From Pedobacter roseus (GTDB taxonomy: Bacteria > Bacteroidota > Bacteroidia > Sphingobacteriales > Sphingobacteriaceae), in contig NZ_CP060723.1 of NCBI RefSeq assembly GCF_014395225.1, forward strand, positions 5,146,001-5,210,000: a stretch of 64,000 nucleotides of DNA, read 5' to 3'. The notes beneath the pieces are model-generated. The model ran no database searches and was not told the origin of the DNA. It saw nothing but the letters and a program-made list of their open reading frames with translations. Below, one piece after another: positions 7,541-17,037 of this stretch (position 1 is its first letter; each line of letters starts with the position of its first letter). Position numbers and translations under genes: made by a program.

Positions 7541-9187
7541 CTACAAACTAACTCCCCTTTTCCATGGAATAAAATCATCCTGGTTAAGCAACACTGCTTT
7601 AGGGATTACTTCACCACTGGCCGCTTTAATACAATATTCCAGGATATCTTCTCCCATCTGCTCGATGGTTTTTTCTCCTTCGATTACTGGTCCACAGTTG
7701 ATATCGATGATATCGCCCATGCGTTTGGTTAAAGCATTATTGGTTGAAACCTTGATGGTAGGGCAAACCGGATTTCCTGTTGGCGTTCCTAAACCTGTAG
7801 TGAACAAAATTAAGGTTGCCCCAGAGGCTGCTTTTCCTGTGGTGGCTTCTACATCGTTTCCGGGTGTACAAACCAAATTTAAACCTGGCTTAGTGGCGGG
7901 TTCGGTATAATCCAATACATCTTCTACTGGTGAGGTTCCGCCTTTTTTGGCTGCACCGGTACTTTTAATCGCATCGGTAATTAAACCGTCTTTAATATTA
8001 CCCGGTGATGGATTCATAAAAAACCCAGAACCTACATTTTCTGCTGCCTGGTTGTAAGCCGTCATTAACTGGATAAATTTTCGGGCAGCGGTTTCGTCTT
8101 TAGTGCGATCGATTAGTTGTTGTTCGGCACCGCAAAGCTCAGGGAATTCGGCCAAAAGCACGGTCCCACCTAAAGCCACCAATAAATCAGAAGTATAACC
8201 TACGGCAGGATTGGCACTGATGCCACTAAAACCATCGCTGCCACCACATTTAACGCCTAAAACCAGTTTACTCAATGGTGCGGGCTGACGTTCGATTTTA
8301 TTGATTTCGGTTAAACCGATAAAAGTTTTACGGATGGCTTCTTTAACCAGCTGTTCTTCGCTCTGCGATTGCTGCTGCTCAAAAATGAATAATGGTTTAT
8401 CGAAATTAGGGCTACGGTGTTTTAAATCGTCCATAAAATCTTTCACCTGTAAATTCTGGCAGCCCAGGCTTAACACGGTTACACCAGCCACATTGGGATG
8501 ATCGGCATAAGCGGCTAAAAGCTTGCTCAATACAGCAGCATCCTGACGGGTACCACCGCAACCACCCTGATGGTTCAGGAATTTAATACCATCTACATTT
8601 TTAAAAACACGGTTGGCCGCCGGATTGGCCATTCCGATAGAACCTGGATCGGCCTCTTCTAAAATCTCACCATTTTTATAAGCCTCTACCAACTGGTGTG
8701 CGTACGATTTATATTTATCGGTTACGGCATAACCCAATTCGTTATGCAAAGCCTCACGGATGACATCTAAATTGCGATTTTCGCAGAAAACAGTCGGGAT
8801 AAATAACCAGTAATTGGCAGTTCCTACACGGCCATCGCTACGGATATAACCATTAAAATTCCGGCCTTCAAATTTAGAAACATCGGGCGCATGCCACTCG
8901 TAATGGTATGGGCGGAATTCGTAAGGATCGGAGGCATGCTTGGTATTTTCAGTATCCATTAACCCACCTTTAAGTATGAAATGCTGTGCTTTTCCTACCA
9001 GTACACCATACATAATAATGTGATCGCCGGCATTCATATCCTGCATAAAAAATTTATGCTTAGCCTGGATATCATCCTGTAAAGTATATTCATTTCCATC
9101 GTAAATAACAGTTTCGCCTTTTGCCAGGTTTTGCAAGGCAACAAGAACGTTGTCGTTGGGATGGATTTTTAAAATTCTAGTAACCAT
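7541..9187 (-). CDS. uxaA: altronate dehydratase
   Basis: Dehydrates D-altronate to 2-keto-3-deoxygluconate. The 548-aa protein has the full two-part architecture: an N-terminal SAF-like domain (about 1-100, with IHPNDNVLVAL) and a large C-terminal UxaA domain containing GRVGTANYW, HQGGCGGTRQD, GVKCGGSDGFSG, GGTVLLAEFPE and the conserved TGLGTPTGNPVCP. Starts with ATG at 9187, one base after the uxaB stop, so uxaB and uxaA are tightly coupled. Fused UxaA of this length is common in Bacteroidota, whereas some bacteria split it. Confidence 0.95.
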   Translation of the reverse strand: MVTRILKIHPNDNVLVALQNLAKGETVIYDGNEYTLQDDIQAKHKFFMQDMNAGDHIIMYGVLVGKAQHFILKGGLMDTENTKHASDPYEFRPYHYEWHAPDVSKFEGRNFNGYIRSDGRVGTANYWLFIPTVFCENRNLDVIREALHNELGYAVTDKYKSYAHQLVEAYKNGEILEEADPGSIGMANPAANRVFKNVDGIKFLNHQGGCGGTRQDAAVLSKLLAAYADHPNVAGVTVLSLGCQNLQVKDFMDDLKHRSPNFDKPLFIFEQQQSQSEEQLVKEAIRKTFIGLTEINKIERQPAPLSKLVLGVKCGGSDGFSGISANPAVGYTSDLLVALGGTVLLAEFPELCGAEQQLIDRTKDETAARKFIQLMTAYNQAAENVGSGFFMNPSPGNIKDGLITDAIKSTGAAKKGGTSPVEDVLDYTEPATKPGLNLVCTPGNDVEATTGKAASGATLILFTTGLGTPTGNPVCPTIKVSTNNALTKRMGDIIDINCGPVIEGEKTIEQMGEDILEYCIKAASGEVIPKAVLLNQDDFIPWKRGVSL

Positions 9188-9188
9188 T

Positions 9189-10700
9189 TTAAATTGTTCT
9201 TTCTGAATGCAAGTTACTTAAAGTTTCTTTTGCACCCTTATTTTGTAATAATTCAACGTATAATTTTACGGCTGCGTTAAAGCCGGGGTAATTGTTCAGG
9301 TTTTTATCCCAAAGGCGTCTGTCGCCAAGGGTATTATCTACCACAGTTTCAGGATTTTTCCAGTATTCGTATAAAACTTCTGCAAATTCGTCCTGTACTG
9401 GGAAGGTTTTTCCGTTAGCGCTGGCCGTATAAGTATCGCCGTCTTTATTCACATTCATAAAAAGAATATAAGCGGCAACACCCAAAGCGGTAAGTTGTGG
9501 CACTTCATTTTTTAAGGCATAATACCTTCTGATGAGCGGCATGTTGCGCATCTGCATTTTTGAAGTGAAGTTTAAGGTAATAGCCTGCCATTGGTGCTCT
9601 AAAAAAGGATTACTGAAACGATCGACCACACTTTCGGCAAAGGAAAGGGCTTCGTCATAAGTAATATCTTCATTTACCACAACAGGCGCAATTTCCTCTT
9701 TCATCAGTTTTAATACGTTGTTTGCGAAATCGTTATCGGCCATTGCCTCTTTTACCGTATTAAAGCCTGCTAAAATGGCCAAACCGCAGCTAATGGTATG
9801 TGTGCCATTAAGTAAACGAAGTTTTAATTCTTTAAATTTATCGATTGATGGAACAATGAAAATGCCTTTGTCTGCTTTTGCGAAAGATAAAACCTCTTTC
9901 ACTTTTTCGCTTGATGATTCGATTGCCCAAAGCCTGAAAGGTTCAGCCATGATCATGAGTTCGTCTTTGTAACCCAATTCGTTTTCGATCGCTTTTTGTT
10001 CTGCCGCCGGAAGTTTTCCCGGCACGATACGATCGACCAAAGTTTTACAAAAGTGATTGGCAGTTTTTAACCAGTTTTCGAAATCCCAGCCTAATTTATT
10101 CTGGATGGCAAGATCCAATACAATTTCTTTCAATTTATCGGCGTTATCGCTGATGAGTTCTGTAGGTACAATCACCATTCCGCTTTCAGCTGAACCATTA
10201 AAAGCTTTATATCTTTCGTGCAGAAAAGCCAATAATTTGCCCGGGTAAGATTGTGGCGGATTATCGGTGATTTTATCTTCGCTTTTAACAATCCCAACTT
10301 CAGTGGTATTCGAAATTACGACCTGTATTTCGGGCTGATGCGCTGCTTTTAAAATTTCGGCCCAATCCTGCGAAGCAGATAAAACCCTGCTGATTGAAGA
10401 ATTGATTGAATTTTCTTCAACAGTAACGCCGTTTTCAATACCTTTTACGCAAAGTGTATATAGGTTATCTTGTTTCGAAAATTCATCAGATCCGCCTCTT
10501 GAGGTAGATTTAACCACCAAAACACGACCATTAAAAATGCCTTTTTGATTGGCCTTATCGATAAAGTAATCTGGCAGGCCACGCAGTAAAACGCCAGTTC
10601 CAAACTGGATTACTTTTTCAGGTAAGGCTAAAATTTCGGCAGTAGGTTTTGTAACCTTGTCGCCGCTAATGTTTATTAAATTTTCTTTGTTTAAAATCAT
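9189..10700 (-). CDS. uxaB: tagaturonate reductase (altronate oxidoreductase)
   Basis: Reduces D-tagaturonate to D-altronate with NADH. The 503-aa protein belongs to the polyol-specific long-chain dehydrogenases: N-terminal Rossmann domain (QFGTGVLLRG near residues 32-41, then VVKSTSRG) and C-terminal mannitol-dehydrogenase domain starting around LKLRLLNGTHT. The latter holds the catalytic Lys-x5-Asn-x-x-His pattern of this family. It ends one base before uxaA and starts with ATG at 10700. UxaB is preferred over fructuronate reductase UxuB because the neighbours are UxaC and UxaA. Confidence 0.93.
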   Translation of the reverse strand: MILNKENLINISGDKVTKPTAEILALPEKVIQFGTGVLLRGLPDYFIDKANQKGIFNGRVLVVKSTSRGGSDEFSKQDNLYTLCVKGIENGVTVEENSINSSISRVLSASQDWAEILKAAHQPEIQVVISNTTEVGIVKSEDKITDNPPQSYPGKLLAFLHERYKAFNGSAESGMVIVPTELISDNADKLKEIVLDLAIQNKLGWDFENWLKTANHFCKTLVDRIVPGKLPAAEQKAIENELGYKDELMIMAEPFRLWAIESSSEKVKEVLSFAKADKGIFIVPSIDKFKELKLRLLNGTHTISCGLAILAGFNTVKEAMADNDFANNVLKLMKEEIAPVVVNEDITYDEALSFAESVVDRFSNPFLEHQWQAITLNFTSKMQMRNMPLIRRYYALKNEVPQLTALGVAAYILFMNVNKDGDTYTASANGKTFPVQDEFAEVLYEYWKNPETVVDNTLGDRRLWDKNLNNYPGFNAAVKLYVELLQNKGAKETLSNLHSERTI

Positions 10701-10778
10701 TGGTAATGTGATTTAACCACCAAGGCGCGAAGGCACAAGGTGAGATTTATATTTTCCTTTTGACGAGTTATAATTTAT

Positions 10779-11810
10779 TTATTTCCCATTTGTGGTTAAC
10801 CACTTCGGGTATTCTTTTTCAATTAATTTTTGTCCCCAGTTGCCGTACCATGCATAACCATTACGCCTTTCAGGACTTAACTCTTCTAATTTTGTTTTGA
10901 TTGTATTGTCGCGGTCACCAAAAATTGGAGTATTTTTATCAAGGTCATAGAAACGCGCCCAGGTATTGGCGGCATTATCCGCAACCAAAGCCGCGGTTTT
11001 AATATTAGTTTTAGGATCGCTCGGCCTATCGAAGCGGTAGCCGGCAATTTTATAGGTATCGAACCATTTTATTGCTGCAGTGATTGCATTTTTTTCTGCC
11101 GCAGAAGGATTTTTCATCCGCATTAAAAAGCGGACAATCCCTGCCGATTCGCTTGTGCTCAAGGAGGCTGGCTCAAATGCCCTGGCTTTTGCCGGCAACA
11201 GCGAATCTTTATCATACTGTGCAGCCCAAATGCTTAAAACACCGTTTTGTTTTACCTGAGTTTTTAAAATACAATCGATGCCTTTTGTAACTGCTTTTTC
11301 CGCTTTTTTGATGTAAGCAGGATTTACCACTTCGAAATCGTTCGTTTGCGTGGCAATATCCTGCAAAATGTTCAGCACATTGATCATTGCATCATCATTG
11401 TAAGTAATTTCTGAACGGTACAAAGCTTTATCAGGATAATATTGTGGCCAGCCACCATTGGCATATTGAGCCGATAAAATATAATCTAAACCTTTTTCGG
11501 CAGCGGTTAAATAAGTTTTGTTCTTTGTTTTTTTATACGCTTTTACCAGATAAACCACTTCTCTGCTGGTGGCTTTGTTATCGAAAGTGGCGTGTAAATC
11601 TTTAGTCGCTTTAATCTTCGCCAATAATTCAGGTGTTAAAGCTGCTCCGTAGTTAACCACACTTTTATCGTCCAGTTGCTTTGGCCAGCCACCATTGCCC
11701 AATTGATAAACAAGCATTTTTTCTGCCGTAGAATCGGTAGGTTGCTGTGCATAACACGATAGTAATAAAGTGCTGCAGATTAGGGTGAACAATATTTTTA
11801 TTTTCATCAT
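10779..11810 (-). CDS. pectate lyase, PL10 family lipoprotein
   Basis: Cleaves polygalacturonate by beta-elimination, giving unsaturated oligogalacturonates for the GH105 neighbour. I place the start at the MM pair (11810), because MMKIKILFTLICSTLLLSC is a lipoprotein signal with a LLSC lipobox; the open frame extends ten codons further upstream with no signal-like sequence. That gives 343 aa. PL10 landmarks are TFDNKATSREV, YILSAQYANGGWPQYYP (repeated as YQLGNGGWPKQL near the N-terminus), ITYNDDAMINVL and the C-terminal FGDRDNTI/RRNGYAWYG. Cell-surface or periplasmic location is inferred from the lipobox. It lies between GH105 and uxaB. Confidence 0.88.
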   Translation of the reverse strand: MMKIKILFTLICSTLLLSCYAQQPTDSTAEKMLVYQLGNGGWPKQLDDKSVVNYGAALTPELLAKIKATKDLHATFDNKATSREVVYLVKAYKKTKNKTYLTAAEKGLDYILSAQYANGGWPQYYPDKALYRSEITYNDDAMINVLNILQDIATQTNDFEVVNPAYIKKAEKAVTKGIDCILKTQVKQNGVLSIWAAQYDKDSLLPAKARAFEPASLSTSESAGIVRFLMRMKNPSAAEKNAITAAIKWFDTYKIAGYRFDRPSDPKTNIKTAALVADNAANTWARFYDLDKNTPIFGDRDNTIKTKLEELSPERRNGYAWYGNWGQKLIEKEYPKWLTTNGK

Positions 11811-11823
11811 TTTTATTTGTTCC

Positions 11824-11980
11824 GTGGTCCAGACCACTAATTTTCTTTTTGTTTGTATGTACCATGGTTTTTGTTTGCCACGGAGGCACGGATTAACACG
11901 GAGGACTTTTCTTTTTTATTCGCCATGGTTCGTGTCTCCACTCCGTGGTCAGTGTTCATCCTTTTCATCTGTGGTTAACC
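11824..11980. repeat. intergenic repeat cluster between GH105 and PL10 genes
   Basis: Holds a palindrome GTGGTCCAGACCAC (11824-11837), then CCACGGAGGCACGGATTAACA and a word matching TCATCCTTTTCATCTGTGGTTAA, which is shared in inverted or direct form with repeats at 20259-20335, 20519-20590 and 41688-41768. No gene or promoter is evident. Confidence 0.5.
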
Positions 11981-13912
11981 TTACTTCTTCCCCGGTACTT
12001 GTTTGATCAGCCAGTTCACCAAATCATTCGTGGCTTTAAAATTTTCAAATTCTGCAGGTAGTTTTCTACCATCGATATATTCATTGTAAAACCAGGGATC
12101 GCCCACTGCGAAAACTGTTCCTTTACCATATTTTGCAGTAGCAATAATCACATCTCCTTTATCGGTTAAAGCAGAAACAGCAGGACTTTTCGCCACAATG
12201 GTCGATATTTCTTTGATGTACACTTTTTTGGCTGTCTTGAAAATAGAATTGCCTGCCGGGATTTTTATTGCACCCTGTTCAAAGTTTGCACCCTGAACTT
12301 TATTGCGGCTATCTTCATTAAAATGGATACCAAACGTTTCTGGCAGTACATTGAATTTTGAAATTTCACAGTTGCCAACATCATTTAACAGCAATACCAA
12401 AACACCACCTGCTTTTACCCACTCACTAACCTGCTTGGCGTGTGCAGCATTCATGAAATTCGGGTTTGCGGTTTCCTTTTCGGTATCCGGATCTACAATG
12501 ATATAAATGTTTGTCCCTTTTAAATTTGAAGCGGTAGGTGCAGTTTTAAGTGTACTGGTTTTTACACCAGCATCGTTAAATACTTTTCCGAATAAAGAGA
12601 ATCCATTGTTATCATCTTCTTCCCATAGGTAATGGAAAGGGATTTTATCTCCGGTTGGACCGGTCATATATTCATTGTTGAAGAAATTATCAACAGTAAC
12701 CGTTAAATTTTTTCCAGGTTTTGGCAACTGGTCGACTTCCATTTCGGCAGCAGCACACACAAATGCACCCATTCCTTTAGGATCGTTGGTGATTACTTTT
12801 TCACTGATGTAATAATCGAAGCTACCATCGCGGTACTTTGGTTTTCCGCCCAAGCCCGATACAGAAACAGTTTTGGTGAGGTTTACCCTTTCATCGCCTG
12901 CTTTTTCTATAAATTCTTTCTTTAAACCCGCATAACCTTTATTTGCAGCTGGCATAAAAGACGGCGCCAACCAACCCTTACGTACACCTTTAGCTAAACC
13001 ATATACAAACATACTCGATGCCGAACTTTCCAGGTAATTCCCTTTACGGGCTGGCATATCTAAAATATCAAACCAAACACCTGATTTTGGATCCTGGTAT
13101 TTTACCGCCGCTGTTGCTGTACGGTTTAAAATGGCCAGTAATTCTTTTCGTTGCGGATGATCGGCCGGAAAATTATCCAGCACATCTACCAAAGCCATAA
13201 TGTACCAACCCATTGCCCTGGCCCAAAAATTTGGCGAGCGCCCGGTTGTTTTATCCGCCCACTGTTCGGTTCTGCTTTCATCATAGCCATGGTAAAGCAA
13301 ACCTGTTTTTGCATCACGGGAGTTTTTTTCCATGAGGATAAACTGTTTGGCGATGTCATCAAAAGCAGCATCCTTTTTCATCAGTTTGGCATATTCTGCG
13401 TAAAAAGGCTCACCCATGTATAAACCATCCAACCACATTTGGTTTGGATAAATTTTCTTGTGCCAAAAACCACCTTCTTTGGTACGTGGTTGTTTTTGTA
13501 ACTGATCGTATAATTTAGTTGCCGCCAACAAGTATTTCTGCTGTCCGGTAACTTTATAGAGCAATAATAATGAACGACCATTTTTAATGTTGTCGATGTT
13601 AAAATCATCGGGCTTGTAAGTGGTGATATTTCCTTCTTTATCCAGATAAGCATCCATCGAACTTTGGATGTACTTAAAATACTTTCCATCGCCAGTATTT
13701 CTCCAAACTGCTGCTGCGCCTTCCAAAACCACCCCCATATCGTAGGACCATCTCGGGCCTTTTGGTCCTTTTAAAACGGTAGTGTCCTGCCAGAGTGTTT
13801 CCATCGCAGTTAAGGTTAACTGTTCTGATAATTTCTTTTGAGCAAATCCACTTTGTGCTAAAATGGAAAAACCGATGAGGGCAGCTGCTGTATATAAAAT
13901 TGATCTCTTCAT
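11981..13912 (-). CDS. GH105 unsaturated galacturonyl/rhamnogalacturonyl hydrolase with C-terminal DUF4350/GATase1-like domain
   Basis: Removes the unsaturated uronic acid from the non-reducing end of pectin lyase products. Residues 1-25 form a Sec signal peptide ending GFAQ. Residues about 30-375 are a GH105 (alpha/alpha)6 barrel with RWSYDMG, the catalytic Asp162 in NQMWLDGLYMG, and RSPNFWARAMGW. About 640 aa is nearly double a single GH105 domain. The remaining ~250 residues contain LKGTNIYIIVDPDTEKE, VSEWVKAGGVLVLL and KYGKGTVFAVGDPW, which resemble a ThuA/DUF4350-type class I glutamine-amidotransferase fold, probably non-catalytic. Stop to PL10 start is 170 bases; the GH28 gene ends 5 bases upstream of its start, so GH28-GH105 are cotranscribed. 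Confidence 0.88.
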   Translation of the reverse strand: MKRSILYTAAALIGFSILAQSGFAQKKLSEQLTLTAMETLWQDTTVLKGPKGPRWSYDMGVVLEGAAAVWRNTGDGKYFKYIQSSMDAYLDKEGNITTYKPDDFNIDNIKNGRSLLLLYKVTGQQKYLLAATKLYDQLQKQPRTKEGGFWHKKIYPNQMWLDGLYMGEPFYAEYAKLMKKDAAFDDIAKQFILMEKNSRDAKTGLLYHGYDESRTEQWADKTTGRSPNFWARAMGWYIMALVDVLDNFPADHPQRKELLAILNRTATAAVKYQDPKSGVWFDILDMPARKGNYLESSASSMFVYGLAKGVRKGWLAPSFMPAANKGYAGLKKEFIEKAGDERVNLTKTVSVSGLGGKPKYRDGSFDYYISEKVITNDPKGMGAFVCAAAEMEVDQLPKPGKNLTVTVDNFFNNEYMTGPTGDKIPFHYLWEEDDNNGFSLFGKVFNDAGVKTSTLKTAPTASNLKGTNIYIIVDPDTEKETANPNFMNAAHAKQVSEWVKAGGVLVLLLNDVGNCEISKFNVLPETFGIHFNEDSRNKVQGANFEQGAIKIPAGNSIFKTAKKVYIKEISTIVAKSPAVSALTDKGDVIIATAKYGKGTVFAVGDPWFYNEYIDGRKLPAEFENFKATNDLVNWLIKQVPGKK

Positions 13913-13917
13913 TTTTA

Positions 13918-15588
13918 TTATTTTGAAATTTCCAGTGCTTTTTTATCTACCTCAGTGCCTAAAACAGAAGCTGTTTTCGCTTTGGACACATCGGTTGAGC
14001 TAATTTTTACCCCTTTTGATTTTTCACCAGAAACATCAAATAAAACTTTGCTGTTAGCTGGATAACTAAGGTTGCTGATGTTAATATTAGAGCCGTTCTG
14101 AATCATCACCACCGGACTGGCATTATCTGTAATTACGTTTACGTTTTTCAGGAAAATCCCCGCTGCCTCAATAATTTCGATGCCTTTTTTGGCTTTTATG
14201 GTTACGTTTTCCAAATGCACATCTTTAATATTCATTTCTGGTAAGCCCCTGAAAAATATTGCTTTTTCGGCACCATTGGCCACTACATCTTTAATGTAAA
14301 AATTCTTAAACTGCGGAGTAGCTTCGGTAACCGGAACGGTTACGGTTTTAATGGCTTCACGTTTTTCGCCGGCCAAAGGAACCGGATCAACCGCAGCATA
14401 ATACATGTCGAACAAAATAGCTTCCCCAGGAATATCGATCATGTTGATGTTATTGATGTAAATATTTTCTACCACACCACCACGACCGCGCGTGGTTTTA
14501 AAACGCAGACCGATATCGGTACCGATAAAAGAACAATCGTAAACCCAGATATTTTTAGCACCCCCACTCATTTCGCTTCCGATGACAAAACCACCATGGG
14601 CATGGTAAACCACATTATTTCTTACAATTACATTTTCGGTGGGTACGCCACGTTTGCGGCCAGCTTCGTCTCTTCCTGATTTAATACAGATCCCATCATC
14701 ACCAACATCAAAAGTGCTGCCTTCGATTAATACATTTTTGCACGATTCTACATCAACACCATCACCATTCTGCGCAAACCATGGGTTTTTTACCTGTAAA
14801 TTCCTCAACGTTAAATCTTCGCAGAGCAATGGATGTAAATTCCAGGCTGGCGAATTTTGAAAGGTAACGCCTTCTAAAAGCACTTTTTTGCAACCCGTTA
14901 ATACCAATAAATTGGGGCGAAGGAAATCTTTAATATCATCATAATCTGCAGCAGTTTTACCTGCCTCAATTACGCCGGCATTTTTGGTGTTTGAGCCTTT
15001 AACGGTTTTCTCAGATGGGTACCACATTTTGCCATCGGCTTTAACGATACCTCCTGATAAAACAAGGTTTTTCCACTGTGTTTCGGTGAGTTTATCTTTT
15101 TTAACCATACGCCAGGCACCGCCGTTGCCATCAATAATCCCGCTTCCGGTTATGGCAATATTTTCGAGGTTTACACCCGAAATCGGACTCTGGTTCCGCC
15201 ATGCAGGCTGACCTTCCCAATTTCCCTGAACGAGTTTATATTGGTTAAAGTCGGCTGTAAACTGAAGAATGGCATCGCGTTTTAAGTGAAGGTTTACATT
15301 GCTTTTTAACTCGATCGGGCCGGTTAACCACAAGCCTGAGGGGATTAATACCACACCTCCACCTTTTTGGCTAACGCTGGCAATGGTTTTGTTGATGCTT
15401 TCGGTATTTAAGGTAATGCCATCGCCTTTTGCCCCGAAACTGACAATACTCGTTGTATCTTTTTTAAATTTAACCTGCTGTATAATGGGTAAACTTTGCT
15501 TTTGTTGAGCCACAGCGGTTGCAGAAGATAAAATTAAGCATGCGAGAGCTACTTTTATATGGCATAAACCACCAGAAATATGTTTCAT
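13918..15588 (-). CDS. polygalacturonase / pectin hydrolase, GH28
   Basis: Hydrolyses alpha-1,4 linkages of the homogalacturonan (or rhamnogalacturonan) backbone. The start is taken at the ATG at 15588, giving 556 aa with a signal peptide ending SSATAVAQ; the frame is open 28 codons further but that stretch is not signal-like. GH28 motifs appear in order: NGDGVD (first catalytic Asp), VGDDGICIKSG (Asp pair), HAHGGFVIGSE (HG motif) and LRFKTTRGRGG (the RIK-type substrate site). The rest is parallel beta-helix repeats with N-ladder segments. It begins a GH28-GH105 pair, with a candidate operator half-site about 80 bases upstream. Confidence 0.9.
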   Translation of the reverse strand: MKHISGGLCHIKVALACLILSSATAVAQQKQSLPIIQQVKFKKDTTSIVSFGAKGDGITLNTESINKTIASVSQKGGGVVLIPSGLWLTGPIELKSNVNLHLKRDAILQFTADFNQYKLVQGNWEGQPAWRNQSPISGVNLENIAITGSGIIDGNGGAWRMVKKDKLTETQWKNLVLSGGIVKADGKMWYPSEKTVKGSNTKNAGVIEAGKTAADYDDIKDFLRPNLLVLTGCKKVLLEGVTFQNSPAWNLHPLLCEDLTLRNLQVKNPWFAQNGDGVDVESCKNVLIEGSTFDVGDDGICIKSGRDEAGRKRGVPTENVIVRNNVVYHAHGGFVIGSEMSGGAKNIWVYDCSFIGTDIGLRFKTTRGRGGVVENIYINNINMIDIPGEAILFDMYYAAVDPVPLAGEKREAIKTVTVPVTEATPQFKNFYIKDVVANGAEKAIFFRGLPEMNIKDVHLENVTIKAKKGIEIIEAAGIFLKNVNVITDNASPVVMIQNGSNINISNLSYPANSKVLFDVSGEKSKGVKISSTDVSKAKTASVLGTEVDKKALEISK

Positions 15589-15667
15589 TATTTGCGCTGT
15601 TAAATTATACTTGGTTATTGTAATAACAAGTGTACGTTGTTTGCAGTTAAAACAGAAGAGAAATCTA

Positions 15668-15677
15668 TGCAATCGTT
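15668..15677. promoter_or_regulatory. possible operator half-site upstream of GH28
   Basis: TGCAATCGTT is the exact reverse complement of AACGATTGCA at 16858-16867 in the CE8/GH43 divergent promoter region. A shared 10-mer in two control regions of the same pathway suggests a common regulator; this is inference only. Confidence 0.3.
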
Positions 15678-15693
15678 ACCGGAGAACAAGGCG

Positions 15694-15718
15694 AAAAAGC
15701 GCCAATAAATAGGCGCTT
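15694..15718 (-). terminator. intrinsic terminator after the pectinesterase gene
   Basis: AAGCGCC (15697-15703) pairs with GGCGCTT (15712-15718). On the minus strand the stem runs into a five-T stretch about 30 bases past the CE8 stop. It separates the CE8 transcript from the GH28 unit. Confidence 0.7.
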
Positions 15719-15747
15719 AACAGCTATATATCAATTCCTTAATACAC

Positions 15748-16704
15748 TTATCTTGCTTCCGGATGCCAACCGCGGAAAACGTTTTCCAAAATGTAGTCCT
15801 TATACTCATTATCAGTTAATTGGTGCGACCAATTAGTCCTGTTTTTAGGATCTGCGCCTTTTCCAGTGCTTTTATATTCAGCATAATAAGCCGTTTTTTC
15901 ATTGCTTTCTTTCCCCCAGTTATTCCAGCCCTCAGGGCGGATAAAACCTGGCAACTCGCAGTTGAGGTAGGCAACTTTGGCATAAGGCCTCCAGGGGCGG
16001 CCCAGGTAAAAACTATTGGCAGGAGCATCTCCTTTGATTTTACATTTGTTGAGGACGTAGCCAAATTTTGTCGTATCGGCAGTTGAGGCAGCTGTAATGT
16101 AACCGGCTTTTTTGCAAAAAATGGTGCAGCTTTCGAACCAGGCAGTAGAAGCGCCGAAAATAAAATCGACTGTTCCCTCAATATAGCAGTTTTTATAGTA
16201 TTGACGGTTGCCGCCCCCATAAGTATAAAGTGTATCCTGAAAACCTAAAAACCGGCAGTTGATGAAAATCAGTTTATCGCCGCCGGCCCAAACGGCCACT
16301 GCCTGCCCCACCGGACCAGATGAGTTTTCGAAAGTAATGTTCTCCGCAGAAAAACCTTCACCATAAATGTAAAAGCTTGATGAACCCGAAGTACCCTTTT
16401 CTTCGCCAAAAGTATTTTTCTTTTGCGCATAATCATCATAAGTTAAAATGGTTTCGTTTAAGCTCTCGCCAATAAATTTCACATTCTTTTTGGAGGCCGC
16501 CAATACCAGTTTTTCTTTATAAATGCCTTTTTTAATAAAAATTACGGTTGTTTTGTTCCTGAAATCGGGCACAGCATGGATTGCTTCCTGTACGGTTTTA
16601 AAATTTCCACTTCCATCAGCAGCTACCACAAAATCGGGTTTAACATCCAGGGCATAAACTGCCGATGAAATGCTTATCAGTAAAAATAGGATGATTGCTC
16701 TCAT
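15748..16704 (-). CDS. pectin methylesterase, CE8
   Basis: Removes methyl esters from homogalacturonan, making pectate for PL10 and GH28. The 318-aa protein has a signal peptide ending SAVYA and then a compact right-handed beta-helix. Catalytic residues are visible: Q134 in GQAVA, D157 in GFQDTLY, D180 in GTVDFIFG, and the Arg of YLGRPWRPY. Length is that of a single-domain bacterial CE8. It is first on the minus strand and diverges from the GH43-CE12 pair across a 333-base spacer; its own terminator follows. Confidence 0.93.
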   Translation of the reverse strand: MRAIILFLLISISSAVYALDVKPDFVVAADGSGNFKTVQEAIHAVPDFRNKTTVIFIKKGIYKEKLVLAASKKNVKFIGESLNETILTYDDYAQKKNTFGEEKGTSGSSSFYIYGEGFSAENITFENSSGPVGQAVAVWAGGDKLIFINCRFLGFQDTLYTYGGGNRQYYKNCYIEGTVDFIFGASTAWFESCTIFCKKAGYITAASTADTTKFGYVLNKCKIKGDAPANSFYLGRPWRPYAKVAYLNCELPGFIRPEGWNNWGKESNEKTAYYAEYKSTGKGADPKNRTNWSHQLTDNEYKDYILENVFRGWHPEAR

Positions 16705-17037
16705 ATCAATTTGGTTAGGCTAAAATTAAAATCGGCCACGTAAAAGTATAAACTTTGTAACGCAGCCGTGTTTTAAAATATATGATGAACAATTTTAAAC
16801 ATTAATATCGAGGCCGAAGAAGTTTTTAGCACATTAAACATTGCAAACGATGTCGGGAACGATTGCACAATAACAACTTGCCTGAAAATAAAAAAAGGCT
16901 TAATCTTGTTGATAGGCAATAGACGCATCTTGATGCCCAAATAATTGAAAATCTTGATGCCAACCACAAGCCCCATTAAGATCCCCGCCTGCGCGGGAAT
17001 GACGTAAGACCAAATATTAAAAAAACATCAGTGTAAG
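16705..17037. other. 333-base divergent control region (CE8 / GH43)
   Basis: No convincing gene. It contains the inverted repeat at 16842-16867, a GC-rich word ATCCCCGCCTGCGCGGGAAT near 16980 (an inverted CCCGC/GCGGG-type repeat) and AT-rich DNA on both sides that probably holds the two divergent promoters. Confidence 0.5.
16842..16867. promoter_or_regulatory. candidate operator between CE8 and GH43
   Basis: TGCAAACGAT (16842-16851) and AACGATTGCA (16858-16867) are inverted with 8 of 10 matching bases and a 6-base spacer. TGCAA and CG half-sites resemble those of LacI-family operators, but the spacing is wider than classical. No regulator gene lies nearby, so the binding protein is unknown. 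Confidence 0.35.

Noticed and set aside
7500..7910. 136-codon plus-strand frame opposite uxaA
   Set aside because: Antisense shadow of uxaA with codon use typical of complement frames.
16773..16976. 67-codon frame in the CE8/GH43 spacer
   Set aside because: No start context or family, and it overlaps the probable promoters and operator; treated as non-coding.
16975..17000. Possible CRISPR or attachment-site motif CCCCGCCTGCGCGGGA
   Set aside because: Single short inverted word with no repeats spaced around it; more like a dispersed repeat fragment.
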